Source: Pigmentiphaga litoralis
GTDB taxonomy: Bacteria > Pseudomonadota > Gammaproteobacteria > Burkholderiales > Burkholderiaceae_B
Length of the DNA stretch: 64,000 nucleotides
Direction: 5' to 3'
Assembly (NCBI RefSeq): GCF_014651835.1
Contig: NZ_BMXQ01000001.1
Span: forward strand, 3,198,120 to 3,262,119
Shown: positions 50,877 through 59,819 of the stretch, in pieces
Layout of the letters: each line of letters opens with the position of its first letter
Numbering within the stretch: position 1 is the first letter of the stretch
Position numbers and translations under genes: made by a program
Notes under the pieces: model-generated
The model's database searches: none
What the model saw: the letters and a program-made list of their open reading frames with translations, nothing else
What the model was told of the DNA's origin: nothing

Positions 50877-51752
50877 ATGCCCATGCCCCCGTCAATGCAC
50901 GACGCAGTACGTCAACCCAGCCTGCTGGACCCGACCCGCAGTGGTTCTGCTCCGGCTGCAGCACTGGCCGACGGCACGGGCCATTGGACTGGCCGCGGCC
51001 AGAACTTTGCCGTCACCTGGACTCGTGCCGGTGCCGAGGGTGATGCCGCACACATCGATTCCGCGTTCGAGACCATGGTGCTGGTGCTTGACGCCGCTGT
51101 CGCCATCAATGGCGACGGGCAACGCGCCGAGGCGCCGCCGCGCAGCATTTGCCTGGTGCCCCCGGGCGCGTGGACGCTTGAGCTCGCTGCAGGCGCAACC
51201 TGTGTCGTGCTCTCGTCATTGGCCGCAGGCCAAAGCGCCGGCGCGTCGAACGAAGCGGCCTATGCCGATCCCGACCCGCGCATCGCCCCGGTGGGCGCGC
51301 CCTATCGTCCGATACGCGATGCCGACCGGATCCGCATCCTGTCGATCGACAAGGTCGCCGCGTCCCCCGACAAGCCACGCCTGAAAATGCTCCAGAGCGC
51401 CACGATGTCGATCAACTGGGTCGAGTACGACGGCCCCCGGAACCGGCAGGCCCTCAGTCCGCATTCGCACACATCGTTCGAGCAGGGGTCGCTGGCCTTG
51501 GCCGGGGACTTCGTGCATCACCTGCGGGTGGAATGGGGTCCGGATGCCGATGCCTGGCAGGAAGATCGCCATGTCAGGCTGGGCTCGCCGTCCTTGATGG
51601 TGGTGCCGGTGCAGATCATCCACACCAGCGAAGGTGTGGGGCCGGGCAAACATCTGCTGATCGATGTGTTTTCGCCGCCACGCGCCGACTTCATCGCCAA
51701 GGGGTGGGTGGCGAATGCCGGCGACTACGCGGCACCTGACGCGGCTTCCTGA
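50877..51752 (+). CDS. Cupin-fold protein
   Basis: 291 residues from the ATG at 50877 with AAGGA overlapping (ACAAGG ATG). The C-terminal half shows a cupin metal pattern LSPHSHTSFEQGSLALAGDFVHH (HxHxxxxE) and a later VVPVQIIHTSEG. The N-terminal half is more divergent, suggesting a bicupin. Such proteins can be dioxygenases, isomerases or binding proteins. Its last 28 bases overlap the convergent IclR gene. Confidence 0.72.
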   Translation: MPMPPSMHDAVRQPSLLDPTRSGSAPAAALADGTGHWTGRGQNFAVTWTRAGAEGDAAHIDSAFETMVLVLDAAVAINGDGQRAEAPPRSICLVPPGAWTLELAAGATCVVLSSLAAGQSAGASNEAAYADPDPRIAPVGAPYRPIRDADRIRILSIDKVAASPDKPRLKMLQSATMSINWVEYDGPRNRQALSPHSHTSFEQGSLALAGDFVHHLRVEWGPDADAWQEDRHVRLGSPSLMVVPVQIIHTSEGVGPGKHLLIDVFSPPRADFIAKGWVANAGDYAAPDAAS

Positions 51753-52576
51753 CCGTTGGGGCTTGACGCAGCCGCTTGACCTTCGGCGCCAGACGCAGCT
51801 TCCTGATCCGTGGCGGCCGACAGCGCCGTCTTGGCCTCGGCCGCCACTTCCTGCAGCAGCGCCAGAAACCGCTTCACGCCTTCGTCGTCGCTCAAGGTCG
51901 ACGTGAACCACGTCACGCCGATGCTGCCGACCACGCCCTGGCCATCGAACAGCGGCACCGCCAGTGTCTTGGACACCGGCCGCACCTTGGGGTCGCGCAA
52001 GGCGTACCCCTGCCGGCGGATCAGTTCCAGTGTCGCGTCCAGCGAACGCCGGTCCTGCAACGCGACGTTCTCGGGGTTGTCGGCCACGTCGGCCATCGAG
52101 ATCAGCGCCTCGCGTTCGTCGTCGTCACAAAAGGCCAGATACGCGCGGCCCAGGGCACGCGTGAACAGGCTCAGGCGCATGTCGATGCTGTTGTGCAGCA
52201 GCGCCAGCGGTGAATTCGGGATGGTGCTGTAGCAGATCACGGCGGCGCCGTTGCTGGGCACGGCCAGTGCGGCCGGCCACTTGATGGCCTCGGTCACGGC
52301 GTCCAACAAGGGCGCCACGACTTCGACCAGGCGCGGCTGGCTGTGATAGCCGCAGGCCAGCAATTGCACCTTGGACGTCAGCATGTAGCCGCCCGCCTTC
52401 GGACCCCGGCGCACGTAGCCCATGCCCTCCAGCGTCTGGAGCAGGCGGACCAGCGACGGCTTGGGGATTTCAGTCTGGAAGTGCAGTTGCGCGATGCTGG
52501 ACACCGGATGCCGGTTCAGGCATTCCAGCAGGGTCACGGCCCGGACGACCGCTTCAACAGGAGGAAAGGAAGGCAT
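51725..52576 (-). CDS. IclR-family transcriptional regulator 2
   Basis: 283 residues. Winged helix (about 8-72: VRAVTLLECLNRHPVSSIAQLHFQTEIPKPSLVRLLQTLEGMGYV), ligand domain to about 250, then a repetitive Ala/Gln-rich tail in which QEAASGA occurs twice. The tail runs through the end of the cupin gene. A palindrome overlaps its leader. Similar to IclR1, probably a paralogue acting in the same island; its targets are not evident. Confidence 0.88.
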   Translation of the reverse strand: MPSFPPVEAVVRAVTLLECLNRHPVSSIAQLHFQTEIPKPSLVRLLQTLEGMGYVRRGPKAGGYMLTSKVQLLACGYHSQPRLVEVVAPLLDAVTEAIKWPAALAVPSNGAAVICYSTIPNSPLALLHNSIDMRLSLFTRALGRAYLAFCDDDEREALISMADVADNPENVALQDRRSLDATLELIRRQGYALRDPKVRPVSKTLAVPLFDGQGVVGSIGVTWFTSTLSDDEGVKRFLALLQEVAAEAKTALSAATDQEAASGAEGQAAASSPNGQEAASGAA

Positions 52577-52581
52577 GCAGG

Positions 52582-52597
52582 ATTTGCCGAAGCAAAT
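52582..52597 (-). promoter_or_regulatory. Palindrome in the IclR2 leader
   Basis: Perfect arms ATTTGC and GCAAAT around CGAA, beginning 5 bases before the IclR2 start. A position covering the ribosome site fits autorepression. Confidence 0.45.
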
Positions 52598-52758
52598 ACA
52601 AGGAAGAAAGACGCTCGGAGAACCCTGCCCATTCTATCGTCCCGCTGCTGCGACGCGGTAGCGAATTATCCCGGACACGCCCGGAAGCCGGCGGGCTGTC
52701 TTGGCCCTGTCATCGGCCGCAGGCCAAATGACGGCACCCCATCCTTGTAGTCGCCCGC

Positions 52759-53847
52759 ATGCGCATCGTCCTCGTCACGGATGCCTGGCATCCCCAAGTC
52801 AACGGTGTGGTCCATACCTGGACCTATATGGTCAAGACACTGACGGCCTGGGGGCACGAAGTCGTGATCGTCAGCCCGCAAGGCAGCCGCACGATCGCGG
52901 CGCCGTCCGAACCGGACGTGCGCCTGTGCATCGAACCGATGCGCCACCTGCTGCGCGTGCTGGACGGCCGCCTGCCCGATTCGCTGCATATCGCTACCGA
53001 AGGCCCGCTCGGCCTGGCCGCGCGCAGGCTGGCAAAACAACGCGGCTGGCGCTTCACCACCGGCTTTCACACCATGTTTCCCGATTACCTGAAAGCGCGC
53101 ATGGGCGTGCCGGTCGGGATTACGTGGCGCTTCATGAAGTGGTTCCATCAGCCCTCCCAGCGGGTGCTGGTGCCAACGCCCACCGTGCGCGACCTGCTGG
53201 CAGAGCGCGGCCTGGGCAAATTGCAGGTGTGGGCGCGTGGTGTCGACACGGTCCACTTTGCGCCGGGCGAACGCGACGCGCTGCCGTACAAGCGCCCCAT
53301 TTTCCTGAGCGTCGGCCGGGCCGCCCGGGAAAAGAACCTGGACGCCTTCCTGTCGCTCGACCTGCCCGGCACCAAGGTCGTGGTGGGCGGCGGTCCGGAC
53401 GAGGCGCGGCTGCGCCGGACCTGGCCCGATGCAGTGTTTCTGGGCAGCCAGCCGCATTCGGCGCTGGCGCCCTACTACCGGTCGGCTGACGTGTTCGTGT
53501 TCCCCAGCCGCACCGATACCTTCGGGCTGGTCATGCTGGAGTCGATTGCCTGCGGCACGCCCGTGGCCGCCTTTCCGGACGCTGCGCCGCGCGCCGTGCT
53601 GCGCCCTCGCCTGACCGGCGTGCTGTCCGACGACCTGCGCGTGGCCTGCCTTGACGCCCTCAAGCTGGACCGCGCCGCGGTCCGCCAGCAGGCGCTGGGT
53701 CACAGTTGGGCACAGATTGCCCGCGAGCTGCTGCATGCCCAGGTGGCCGCGGATCCATCTCGCCCGCTGCCCCCACCCTGGGACCGGACATCCGACACGC
53801 AAGGGGCTGCAATTGCGCCGCGGACCGGCTACAATCTCGCCTCCTGA
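52759..53847 (+). CDS. GT4-family glycosyltransferase
   Basis: 362 residues, starting [25 protein letters not shown]. Nucleotide-sugar dependent glycosyl transfer, GT-B fold. The C-terminal EX7E-type block is [28 protein letters not shown], and [17 protein letters not shown] marks the donor domain. Related to bacterial mannosyl-type lipid glycosyltransferases; acceptor unknown. Its stop codon lies at the 5' end of the SAH riboswitch. Confidence 0.9.
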   Translation: MRIVLVTDAWHPQVNGVVHTWTYMVKTLTAWGHEVVIVSPQGSRTIAAPSEPDVRLCIEPMRHLLRVLDGRLPDSLHIATEGPLGLAARRLAKQRGWRFTTGFHTMFPDYLKARMGVPVGITWRFMKWFHQPSQRVLVPTPTVRDLLAERGLGKLQVWARGVDTVHFAPGERDALPYKRPIFLSVGRAAREKNLDAFLSLDLPGTKVVVGGGPDEARLRRTWPDAVFLGSQPHSALAPYYRSADVFVFPSRTDTFGLVMLESIACGTPVAAFPDAAPRAVLRPRLTGVLSDDLRVACLDALKLDRAAVRQQALGHSWAQIARELLHAQVAADPSRPLPPPWDRTSDTQGAAIAPRTGYNLAS

Positions 53848-53935
53848 GGAGCGCTGCGACGGGTCCATCCGCCAGGCTCAGGAATCGATCAGACCCCGGC
53901 GTCCTTGCCGTTGCGGTCTGCCGCAACGGCGCTCA
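53842..53935 (+). ncRNA. SAH riboswitch upstream of ahcY
   Basis: S-adenosylhomocysteine riboswitch pattern. P1: TCCTGAG (53842-53848) with CTCAGGA (53877-53883). Conserved GAGGAGCGCTGCGAC follows P1. The pseudoknot is GAGCGC (53849-53854) with GCGCTC (53929-53934). An additional perfect 10-bp hairpin GCCGTTGCGG/CCGCAACGGC (53907-53930) precedes it. Bound SAH turns on ahcY in known examples. It is 130 bases before the ahcY start. Confidence 0.92.
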
Positions 53936-54065
53936 CCCATATCCTGCAACACGCGGGCGGTATGGTGAGCACGTTCCAGGTCATGTCGACGCCGGTTTGT
54001 CCGCGCGCCGCCTGCCCCGTTGCCGTCACCCCTCCTTTCCGCTGCGCAGGTTCATTGGAGCTTCC

Positions 54066-55484
54066 ATGAACGCTGTCCAGAACATCAAGACCAACGATTA
54101 CATCATTGCCGACATCGGCCTTGCCGGCTGGGGCCGCCGCGAAATCCGCATCGCCGAAACCGAAATGCCTGGCCTGATGGCCATCCGTGACGAGTTCGCC
54201 GCAGAGCAGCCGCTCAAGGGCGCCCGCATCGCCGGCAGCCTGCACATGACCATCCAGACCGCCGTGCTGATCGAGACGCTCAAGGCGCTCGGCGCCGACG
54301 TGCGCTGGGCCTCGTGCAACATCTACTCGACGCAGGACCATGCCGCCGCCGCCATCGCCGACAGCGGCACGCCGGTGTTCGCGGTCAAGGGCGAATCGCT
54401 GGCCCAGTATTGGGAATACACCCACAAGATCTTCGAATGGCCAGGTGAAGGCCAGGCCAACATGATCCTGGACGATGGCGGCGACGCCACGCTGCTGCTG
54501 CACCTGGGCACGCGCGCCGAAAGCGACGCGTCCATCCTCGACAAGCCGACCAGCGAAGAAGAAGAATTCCTGTACGCCTCGATCAAGGAACAGCTCAAGC
54601 GCGATCCGAAGTGGTATTCGACCCGCCTGGCGCAAGTGCGTGGCGTGACCGAAGAAACCACCACCGGCGTGCATCGCCTGTACCAGATGTCGCAGAAGGG
54701 CGAGCTTGCCTTTGCGGCCATCAACGTCAACGACTCCGTCACCAAGTCGAAGTTCGACAACCTGTACGGTTGCCGTGAATCGCTGGTCGACGGCATCAAG
54801 CGCGCCACCGACGTCATGATCGCCGGCAAGGTTGCCGTGATCTGCGGCTACGGCGACGTGGGCAAGGGCTGCGCCCAGGCCATGCGCGCCCTGAGCGCGC
54901 AAGTGTGGGTGACCGAGATCGACCCGATCTGCGCCCTGCAGGCCGCGATGGAAGGTTTCAAGGTCGTCACCATGGAATATGCCGCCGACAAGGCCGACAT
55001 CTTCGTGACCGCGACCGGCAACTACCACGTGATCACGCATGAGCACGCCAAGGCCATGAAGGACCAGGCCATCGTCTGCAACATCGGCCACTTCGACAAC
55101 GAAATCGATGTCGCGTCGCTCAAGCAGTACACCTGGGAAGAAATCAAGCCGCAGGTCGACCACATCATTTTCCCCGACGGCAAGCGCATCATCCTGCTCG
55201 CGCAGGGCCGCCTGGTGAACCTGGGCTGCGCCACGGGCCATCCGTCGTTCGTGATGTCGTCGTCGTTCGCCAACCAGACCATCGCCCAGATCGAACTCTG
55301 GCGCCACAACGACAAGTACACGTCGGGCCAGGTCTATGTGTTGCCCAAGCACCTGGACGAAAAGGTGGCGCGTCTGCACCTGAAGAAGCTCGGCGCGATG
55401 CTCAGCGAACTGCGTGATGACCAGGCGTCGTACATCAACGTCCCGGTCGCCGGCCCGTACAAGCCGGAAACCTACCGCTACTGA
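54066..55484 (+). CDS. ahcY: S-adenosylhomocysteine hydrolase
   Basis: 472 residues from the ATG at 54066 with GGAG upstream. Splits S-adenosylhomocysteine to homocysteine and adenosine, relieving product inhibition of methyltransferases. Blocks: [45 protein letters not shown] (NAD site), [11 protein letters not shown] and the C-terminal PYKPETYRY. Intact. First gene of the ahcY-holin-metF unit and under the SAH riboswitch. Confidence 0.98.
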   Translation: MNAVQNIKTNDYIIADIGLAGWGRREIRIAETEMPGLMAIRDEFAAEQPLKGARIAGSLHMTIQTAVLIETLKALGADVRWASCNIYSTQDHAAAAIADSGTPVFAVKGESLAQYWEYTHKIFEWPGEGQANMILDDGGDATLLLHLGTRAESDASILDKPTSEEEEFLYASIKEQLKRDPKWYSTRLAQVRGVTEETTTGVHRLYQMSQKGELAFAAINVNDSVTKSKFDNLYGCRESLVDGIKRATDVMIAGKVAVICGYGDVGKGCAQAMRALSAQVWVTEIDPICALQAAMEGFKVVTMEYAADKADIFVTATGNYHVITHEHAKAMKDQAIVCNIGHFDNEIDVASLKQYTWEEIKPQVDHIIFPDGKRIILLAQGRLVNLGCATGHPSFVMSSSFANQTIAQIELWRHNDKYTSGQVYVLPKHLDEKVARLHLKKLGAMLSELRDDQASYINVPVAGPYKPETYRY

Positions 55485-55520
55485 TCGTTCGCCCGATCGG
55501 CCGTCACGGCTCACCACCCG

Positions 55521-55542
55521 CCCCGGCGTGCACGCGCCGGGG
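55521..55542 (+). promoter_or_regulatory. Hairpin between ahcY and the membrane protein gene
   Basis: 8-bp stem CCCCGGCG/CGCCGGGG, 6-base loop, no T-run. It may protect or attenuate the transcript. Confidence 0.4.
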
Positions 55543-55569
55543 TCACCCACACCCTAGGAGGTCCTTGCC

Positions 55570-55908
55570 ATGACCCTGCTGCTTGTCTGGTTGTTGAATG
55601 CGGTTGCCCTGCTTGTCGTCGCCTATCTGCTTCCCGGCATCACCGTCGCCAGCTTCGGCTCGGCGCTGATCGCCGCGCTGGTGCTCGGCCTGCTGAACAT
55701 GCTCGTCAAGCCGCTGCTGGTGCTGCTTACGCTGCCCATCACCATCGTGACGCTCGGCCTGTTCCTGATCGTGCTCAACGCCCTGCTGTTCTGGTTTGCC
55801 GGGTCCATCCTGAAGGGCTTCCAGGTCAACGGTTTCTGGTGGGCCGTGATCGGCGCATTGCTGTACAGCCTGATTTCCGGCTTGTTGTCGTCCATCGTTC
55901 CCGGCTGA
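55570..55908 (+). CDS. Phage holin family 4-type small membrane protein
   Basis: 112 residues, TAGGAGG upstream. Four hydrophobic segments: LLLVWLLNAVALLVVAYLLPGI, ALIAALVLGLLNML, LVLLTLPITIVTLGLFLIVLNALLFW, WWAVIGALLYSLISGLL. Matches the family annotated as phage holin 4_2, but it occurs chromosomally between ahcY and metF in many Burkholderiales, with no phage genes. Role unknown. Confidence 0.85.
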   Translation: MTLLLVWLLNAVALLVVAYLLPGITVASFGSALIAALVLGLLNMLVKPLLVLLTLPITIVTLGLFLIVLNALLFWFAGSILKGFQVNGFWWAVIGALLYSLISGLLSSIVPG

Positions 55909-55950
55909 CCCTTGCCTCCTGGCTCTTACTTCATTTCTCAGGCGCCCTTC

Positions 55951-56823
55951 GTGATCTCCGATGTCTCTTCTCCGAACTCTGCCAGCCAGGCAGAGGCTCC
56001 CGCTGCCATCAGCCTGGAGTTTTTTCCGCCGCGCGACAACGCTGCCCAGGAACGGCTCGTCCGGACCGCCAAGCAGCTGTATGCCGTCGGCCCCAGCTAT
56101 GTCAGCGTGACGTTCGGCGCAGGCGGCTCCACCCGTGAAGGCACGCTCAACACGGTGCGCACCCTGCAGGGCCTCGGCTACGAAGTGGCGCCCCACCTGT
56201 CCTGCGTCGGTTCGACGCTGGACAGCTTGAGCGAGACCCTTGCCAGCTACCGCAAGGCCGGCATCCGCCGCCTGGTGGCGCTGCGCGGCGACATGCCCTC
56301 GGGCATGGGCGACATGGGCGAATTGCGGTACGCCAGCGACCTGGTGCGTTTCATCCGCGAAGAAAGCGGCGACTGGTTCCACATCGAAGTCGCGGCCTAC
56401 CCGGAAATGCATCCCCAGGCCGCCGGCCCCGATGCCGACCTGACGCACTTCGTGAACAAGATGAAGGCTGGCGCGAACGGCGCCATCACCCAGTATTTCT
56501 TCAACGCCGACGCGTACTTCGATTTCCTGGATCGCGCGACGGCCAAGGGCGTGCTTGCGCCCATCGTGCCCGGCATCATGCCGATCACCAACCACAGCCA
56601 GCTGGCCCGTTTCTCGGACATGTGCGGCGCGGAAATCCCCCGCTGGATCCGCCTGCGCCTGGCCTCGTACGGCGACGACAAGGCGTCCATCCGCGCTTTC
56701 GGCCAGGATGTCATGGTCGAGCTGTGCCAGACCCTGCTGGACAGCGGCGCCCCCGGCCTGCACTTCTACACGATGAACTCGGCGGAAGCGACGCTGGGCA
56801 TCTGGAAGCAGCTGGAACTGTAG
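55951..56823 (+). CDS. metF: 5,10-methylenetetrahydrofolate reductase
   Basis: 290 residues from a GTG at 55951 with AGG upstream; a TTG at 55912 would add 13. Makes 5-methyl-THF for methionine synthesis, FAD-dependent. SLEFFPPRDNAAQERL, the family's SxEFFPP start, then VSVTFGAGGSTREGTL, LVALRGDMPSG and ITQYFFNADAYFDF. Intact. Closes the methyl cycle with ahcY and metK. Confidence 0.95.
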   Translation: MISDVSSPNSASQAEAPAAISLEFFPPRDNAAQERLVRTAKQLYAVGPSYVSVTFGAGGSTREGTLNTVRTLQGLGYEVAPHLSCVGSTLDSLSETLASYRKAGIRRLVALRGDMPSGMGDMGELRYASDLVRFIREESGDWFHIEVAAYPEMHPQAAGPDADLTHFVNKMKAGANGAITQYFFNADAYFDFLDRATAKGVLAPIVPGIMPITNHSQLARFSDMCGAEIPRWIRLRLASYGDDKASIRAFGQDVMVELCQTLLDSGAPGLHFYTMNSAEATLGIWKQLEL

Positions 56824-56865
56824 GGGCGGGGCATGGCTGGCAAGCCGATACCTTGCCAAAGCCAA

Positions 56866-56903
56866 ATAAAGCTTCTTGAATCGTCAGCTTCAAGAAGCTT
56901 TAT
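56866..56903. promoter_or_regulatory. Perfect 15-bp inverted repeat upstream of the HipBA pair
   Basis: ATAAAGCTTCTTGAA (56866-56880), 8-base spacer TCGTCAGC, TTCAAGAAGCTTTAT (56889-56903). The inner arms TTGAA-N8-TTCAA have the spacing of HipB operators. It could also act as a metF terminator, but only TTTAT follows. Confidence 0.65.
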
Positions 56904-56984
56904 GTTGTATATGGCCGGATGGACGGGTGTCCCATACAGGCTGGGCCGTCCGTCTCCACAAGGCGCCACCCATTCTGAAGCAAT

Positions 56985-57023
56985 ATAAACTTGCTCGTTC
57001 CTGGCCAAGACGATAAAGTTTAT
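56985..57023. promoter_or_regulatory. Second pair of related half-sites at the xre start
   Basis: ATAAACTT (56985-56992) and AAGTTTAT (57016-57023) form an inverted repeat with a 23-base spacer. The second arm ends two bases before the xre ATG. The half-site resembles the outer part of the 15-bp repeat (ATAAAGCTT). Confidence 0.5.
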
Positions 57024-57025
57024 GT

Positions 57026-57397
57026 ATGTCCAAAGCCTCCCCCAGCTTGACGGCGCTGCCACCTCAGGTGACCAGTTCCCTGGCGCGCCTTGGCGAACAC
57101 CTGGCGCTGGCCCGCGTGCGCCGCAAAGAATCGCAGCGGCAGTGGGCCGAACGCATCGGCATTTCGGTGCCGACGCTCGTCCGTATGGAGCGCGGTGATC
57201 CCGGCGTCAGCATGGGCATCTACGCCACGGCACTCTGGATGATGGGCCGATCAAACCAGCTGGCCGAACTGGCTGACCCCGTTCATGACGTTGGCGCGCT
57301 CGAACTCGACATTCGAGGCGCGACCCGACGACGGGCCGTTCGGACGGCGGCATCAGTTCAGGCAAAGCTTGGACGCGACAGAGCGAAAACGTCATGA
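57026..57397 (+). CDS. XRE-family HipB-like antitoxin/regulator
   Basis: 123 residues. Helix-turn-helix (about 25-75): LGEHLALARVRRKESQRQWAERIGISVPTLVRMERGDPGVSMGIYATALWMMG. The basic C-terminal tail is specific to this group. No clear ribosome site precedes the ATG, and an operator half-site abuts it. The stop overlaps the hipA start (ATGA). HipB-type proteins neutralise HipA and repress the operon. Confidence 0.87.
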   Translation: MSKASPSLTALPPQVTSSLARLGEHLALARVRRKESQRQWAERIGISVPTLVRMERGDPGVSMGIYATALWMMGRSNQLAELADPVHDVGALELDIRGATRRRAVRTAASVQAKLGRDRAKTS

Positions 57398-58632
57398 ACG
57401 CACCTATCCAGGCTGCCGATACGCGTTTCCTCTGGTACCTGGGGCTTCCCTCTGCGCCGCTTCCGATCGGCGAACTTCGGCTGCTGGTCCAGTCCCGGGG
57501 TGTGAGCCTGCGCTATGCCGCCCCCTGGTTGAAGCAAGGCTTCCCGCTAAGCGAAGACCTTCCGCTGATCGATATCGAACACTTGCCCAGCGTAAGGGAA
57601 ACCGCGGCTGGCGCGGTTGATGACGCTCGCCCCGATCGCTGGGGAGAGCGCGTCATACGCCTGCTTGATCGCCCGCCCCGTCTTGCCTTGCTCGATTACC
57701 TTTTCCTTGCCGGCGACGATCGTTTCGGGGCGCTGGGCGTGTCGTCATCGGCAACGGCATACCTGCCGCATCCACGCGGCGCGTTGCCGACCTTGGCCGA
57801 CATCGATCAACTGCATTCGCTGACCCAGCAAATCCTGAAGGGCGAAGCCGTTGACGAACGGTATCGCCGGTTGATCGCGCCGGGCGCCACAATGGGCGGC
57901 GCGCGGCCCAAGGCGCTGATCGATATTGACGGTGAACAGTGGGTGCTCAAGTTTGCGGAAGAAGCTTTTTCGTTCGAGCCCTGGGTTGAACACGCCACGA
58001 TGACCCTGGCGGCGCACGCCGGTATCGTTGTCGCCGATACGCGTGCGGTCCAGCTTGCACGCGGCACGGCTGTCGCGGTGCGCCGTTTCGACCGCGAGGG
58101 CGCGATGCGCTTGCATGCCCTGTCTGCCAACGTCGCCCTGCGCGCGGCCGGTGCACAACTGGCCTACCCCGATCTGGCCCAACTGCTTCGGCGGCGCGGC
58201 GACCCGACAGGCGGCAGACACCGCGCGCAGATGCGCGAACTGTTCCGTCGGCTGGTGTTCAACATCCTGGTCGACAACACCGACGACCACGAAAAGAATC
58301 ACGCGCTGCTGATGACGGATGCGCAGCACTACGTCCTGTCGCCTGCATTCGATGTGTTGCCTACCGGTCAGGCCCTGGGGTATCAGTCTATGGACGTGGG
58401 CGAAGACGGCGCGTCATCAACCTTGGACAACGCCATGTCGCTGTGCAAAGCCTACGGATTGACGACGGCGCAGGCACAGGCCGACATGGCCGTGGTCGCA
58501 CGGGTGGTGGAGGGATGGCAGCCCCATTTCGCGGCAGCCGGAATCCCCTCTGCCGTGATCGCACGCTACGCGGACCAGATTGACCGGCCATTTTTGCTCG
58601 ATCAGCGTCGCCGGGCGCTGCAGCACCCATGA
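57394..58632 (+). CDS. HipA-family serine/threonine kinase toxin
   Basis: 412 residues. N-terminal HipA couple domain (about 10-115, ending ARPDRWGERVIR), then the kinase: GGARPKALIDIDGEQWVLKF binds ATP, catalytic block NTDDHEKNH with D297/D298 region, and the metal motif LSPAFDVLPTG. All key residues look present. HipA kinases phosphorylate aminoacyl-tRNA synthetases and induce dormancy. Slightly shorter than E. coli HipA (440). Paired with the XRE gene. Confidence 0.88.
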   Translation: MNAPIQAADTRFLWYLGLPSAPLPIGELRLLVQSRGVSLRYAAPWLKQGFPLSEDLPLIDIEHLPSVRETAAGAVDDARPDRWGERVIRLLDRPPRLALLDYLFLAGDDRFGALGVSSSATAYLPHPRGALPTLADIDQLHSLTQQILKGEAVDERYRRLIAPGATMGGARPKALIDIDGEQWVLKFAEEAFSFEPWVEHATMTLAAHAGIVVADTRAVQLARGTAVAVRRFDREGAMRLHALSANVALRAAGAQLAYPDLAQLLRRRGDPTGGRHRAQMRELFRRLVFNILVDNTDDHEKNHALLMTDAQHYVLSPAFDVLPTGQALGYQSMDVGEDGASSTLDNAMSLCKAYGLTTAQAQADMAVVARVVEGWQPHFAAAGIPSAVIARYADQIDRPFLLDQRRRALQHP

Positions 58633-58704
58633 CCCGACGACAAACCACCGTCTTCCAGCTGGCAGAACGCGCAGGTTCAACTGCCCGCCCGCCAGCCCCT
58701 GGCG

Positions 58705-59691
58705 TTAATCCAGCCGGATATGCGCCCGCTGCACGATCGCCTGATTGCGTTTGAGCTGCGCGTCGACCGACGCGGCGAATGACGCCGCGTCGCCGTTGAT
58801 GACCCGGGCGCCCATGGCATGCAGCCGGGCGCTGCTGTCCGGGCGCTGCACAGCCTTGCGGGCCGCCGACTGCAGGCGCGCGGCAATGGCGGGCGGCGTG
58901 CCGACCGGGACGACCAGGCCGAACCAGCTGGTCGCCAGGTCATTCAGATCCGGGTATCCCAGTTCCTTGAAAGTCGGCACGCCGGGAAGTTCGGACAGTC
59001 GTCGATCGTTGGCCACGACCACCGGAATCAGCTTGCCCGAACGGATGTGGGCAAGGGCGGTCGGCAACTGGTCGGGCATGATCTGCACGACTCCGGACAG
59101 CGCATCGCCCACCGCCGATGCCTGGCCCTGGTAGGGCACGGTCAGCATCTTCACGCGCAGGGTGTGGGCCAGCGCCTCGATCAGCAGGTGGCTCATGGTG
59201 CCTGCCCCGGCGACCGCGGCGCTGTACGTGTCGGGGGCGCGCTTCAGCGCCGCGACGAAGCCGGCGAAATCCGTCACCTGCATGGACGGATGCACCGAAA
59301 TCACGCCCGGAACGCTGACCAGCTGGACCAGCGGCGTCAGCTGTCGGTTGATGGCCGCCGCGCGGGGGTTGAACAGGGGGTTGACGGTCAGGGTGCTGAC
59401 AGTGGCAATGCCGACGGTGTAGCCGTCGGGCGCCGCGTTGGCCACCGCCTCGCTGCCCACCATGCCGCCTGCGCCGCCCCGGTTGTCCACCACGACCGGC
59501 TGGCCCAGCTCAAGCCGCAGCGCGTCGGCCACCACCCGCGCGATACGGTCGGTCGGGCCACCCGCGGCGTAAGGCACCACCAGCTTGACGGGCCGCACGG
59601 GAAAGTCGGCGTCGGCGAAGGCGTGCGTGGACAACGCCCCGCACGCAACCAGAACGACACGGCGCAAGAAGGCCGTCACAGCAACAGACAC
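58705..59691 (-). CDS. Bug-family substrate-binding protein D
   Basis: 328 residues from the GTG at 59691 with AGGAGG five bases upstream; a longer reading to 59829 crosses the operator region. Signal to THAFADA, then FPVRPVKLVVPYAAGGPTDRIARVVADALR, VVVDNRGGAGGMVGSEA, APDGYTV. Divergent from a LysR gene, which is the classic regulator-transport pairing. No membrane subunits are near. Confidence 0.92.
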   Translation of the reverse strand: MSVAVTAFLRRVVLVACGALSTHAFADADFPVRPVKLVVPYAAGGPTDRIARVVADALRLELGQPVVVDNRGGAGGMVGSEAVANAAPDGYTVGIATVSTLTVNPLFNPRAAAINRQLTPLVQLVSVPGVISVHPSMQVTDFAGFVAALKRAPDTYSAAVAGAGTMSHLLIEALAHTLRVKMLTVPYQGQASAVGDALSGVVQIMPDQLPTALAHIRSGKLIPVVVANDRRLSELPGVPTFKELGYPDLNDLATSWFGLVVPVGTPPAIAARLQSAARKAVQRPDSSARLHAMGARVINGDAASFAASVDAQLKRNQAIVQRAHIRLD

Positions 59692-59717
59692 GGGATCCTC
59701 CTGAGTCAGGGATTGAA

Positions 59718-59733
59718 CGTACGCCGGCGTACG
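59718..59733. promoter_or_regulatory. 16-bp perfect palindrome, Bug/LysR intergenic
   Basis: CGTACGCCGGCGTACG, 27 bases from the Bug start, centred in the upstream side of the Bug gene. Confidence 0.5.
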
Positions 59734-59751
59734 CCCTACCGAAGAGGCGCT

Positions 59752-59769
59752 ACTGTAGGAACTTACAGT
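59752..59769. promoter_or_regulatory. ACTGTA-N6-TACAGT inverted repeat, Bug/LysR intergenic
   Basis: Perfect 6-bp arms separated by GGAACT; size and symmetry fit a LysR-type recognition site. Confidence 0.55.
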
Positions 59770-59796
59770 GCGACGCACCAATGGATTTTCGCGCTC

Positions 59797-59819
59797 AGCT
59801 ATCGGTTGCACCGATAGCT
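59797..59819. promoter_or_regulatory. AGCTATCGG inverted repeat, Bug/LysR intergenic
   Basis: Perfect 9-bp arms AGCTATCGG and CCGATAGCT around TTGCA, about 105 bases before the LysR start. Confidence 0.5.

Noticed and set aside
55570-55908. Prophage lysis gene
   Set aside because: Although the family is called holin, there are no phage genes nearby and the ahcY-metF context is conserved, so it is kept as a chromosomal membrane protein.
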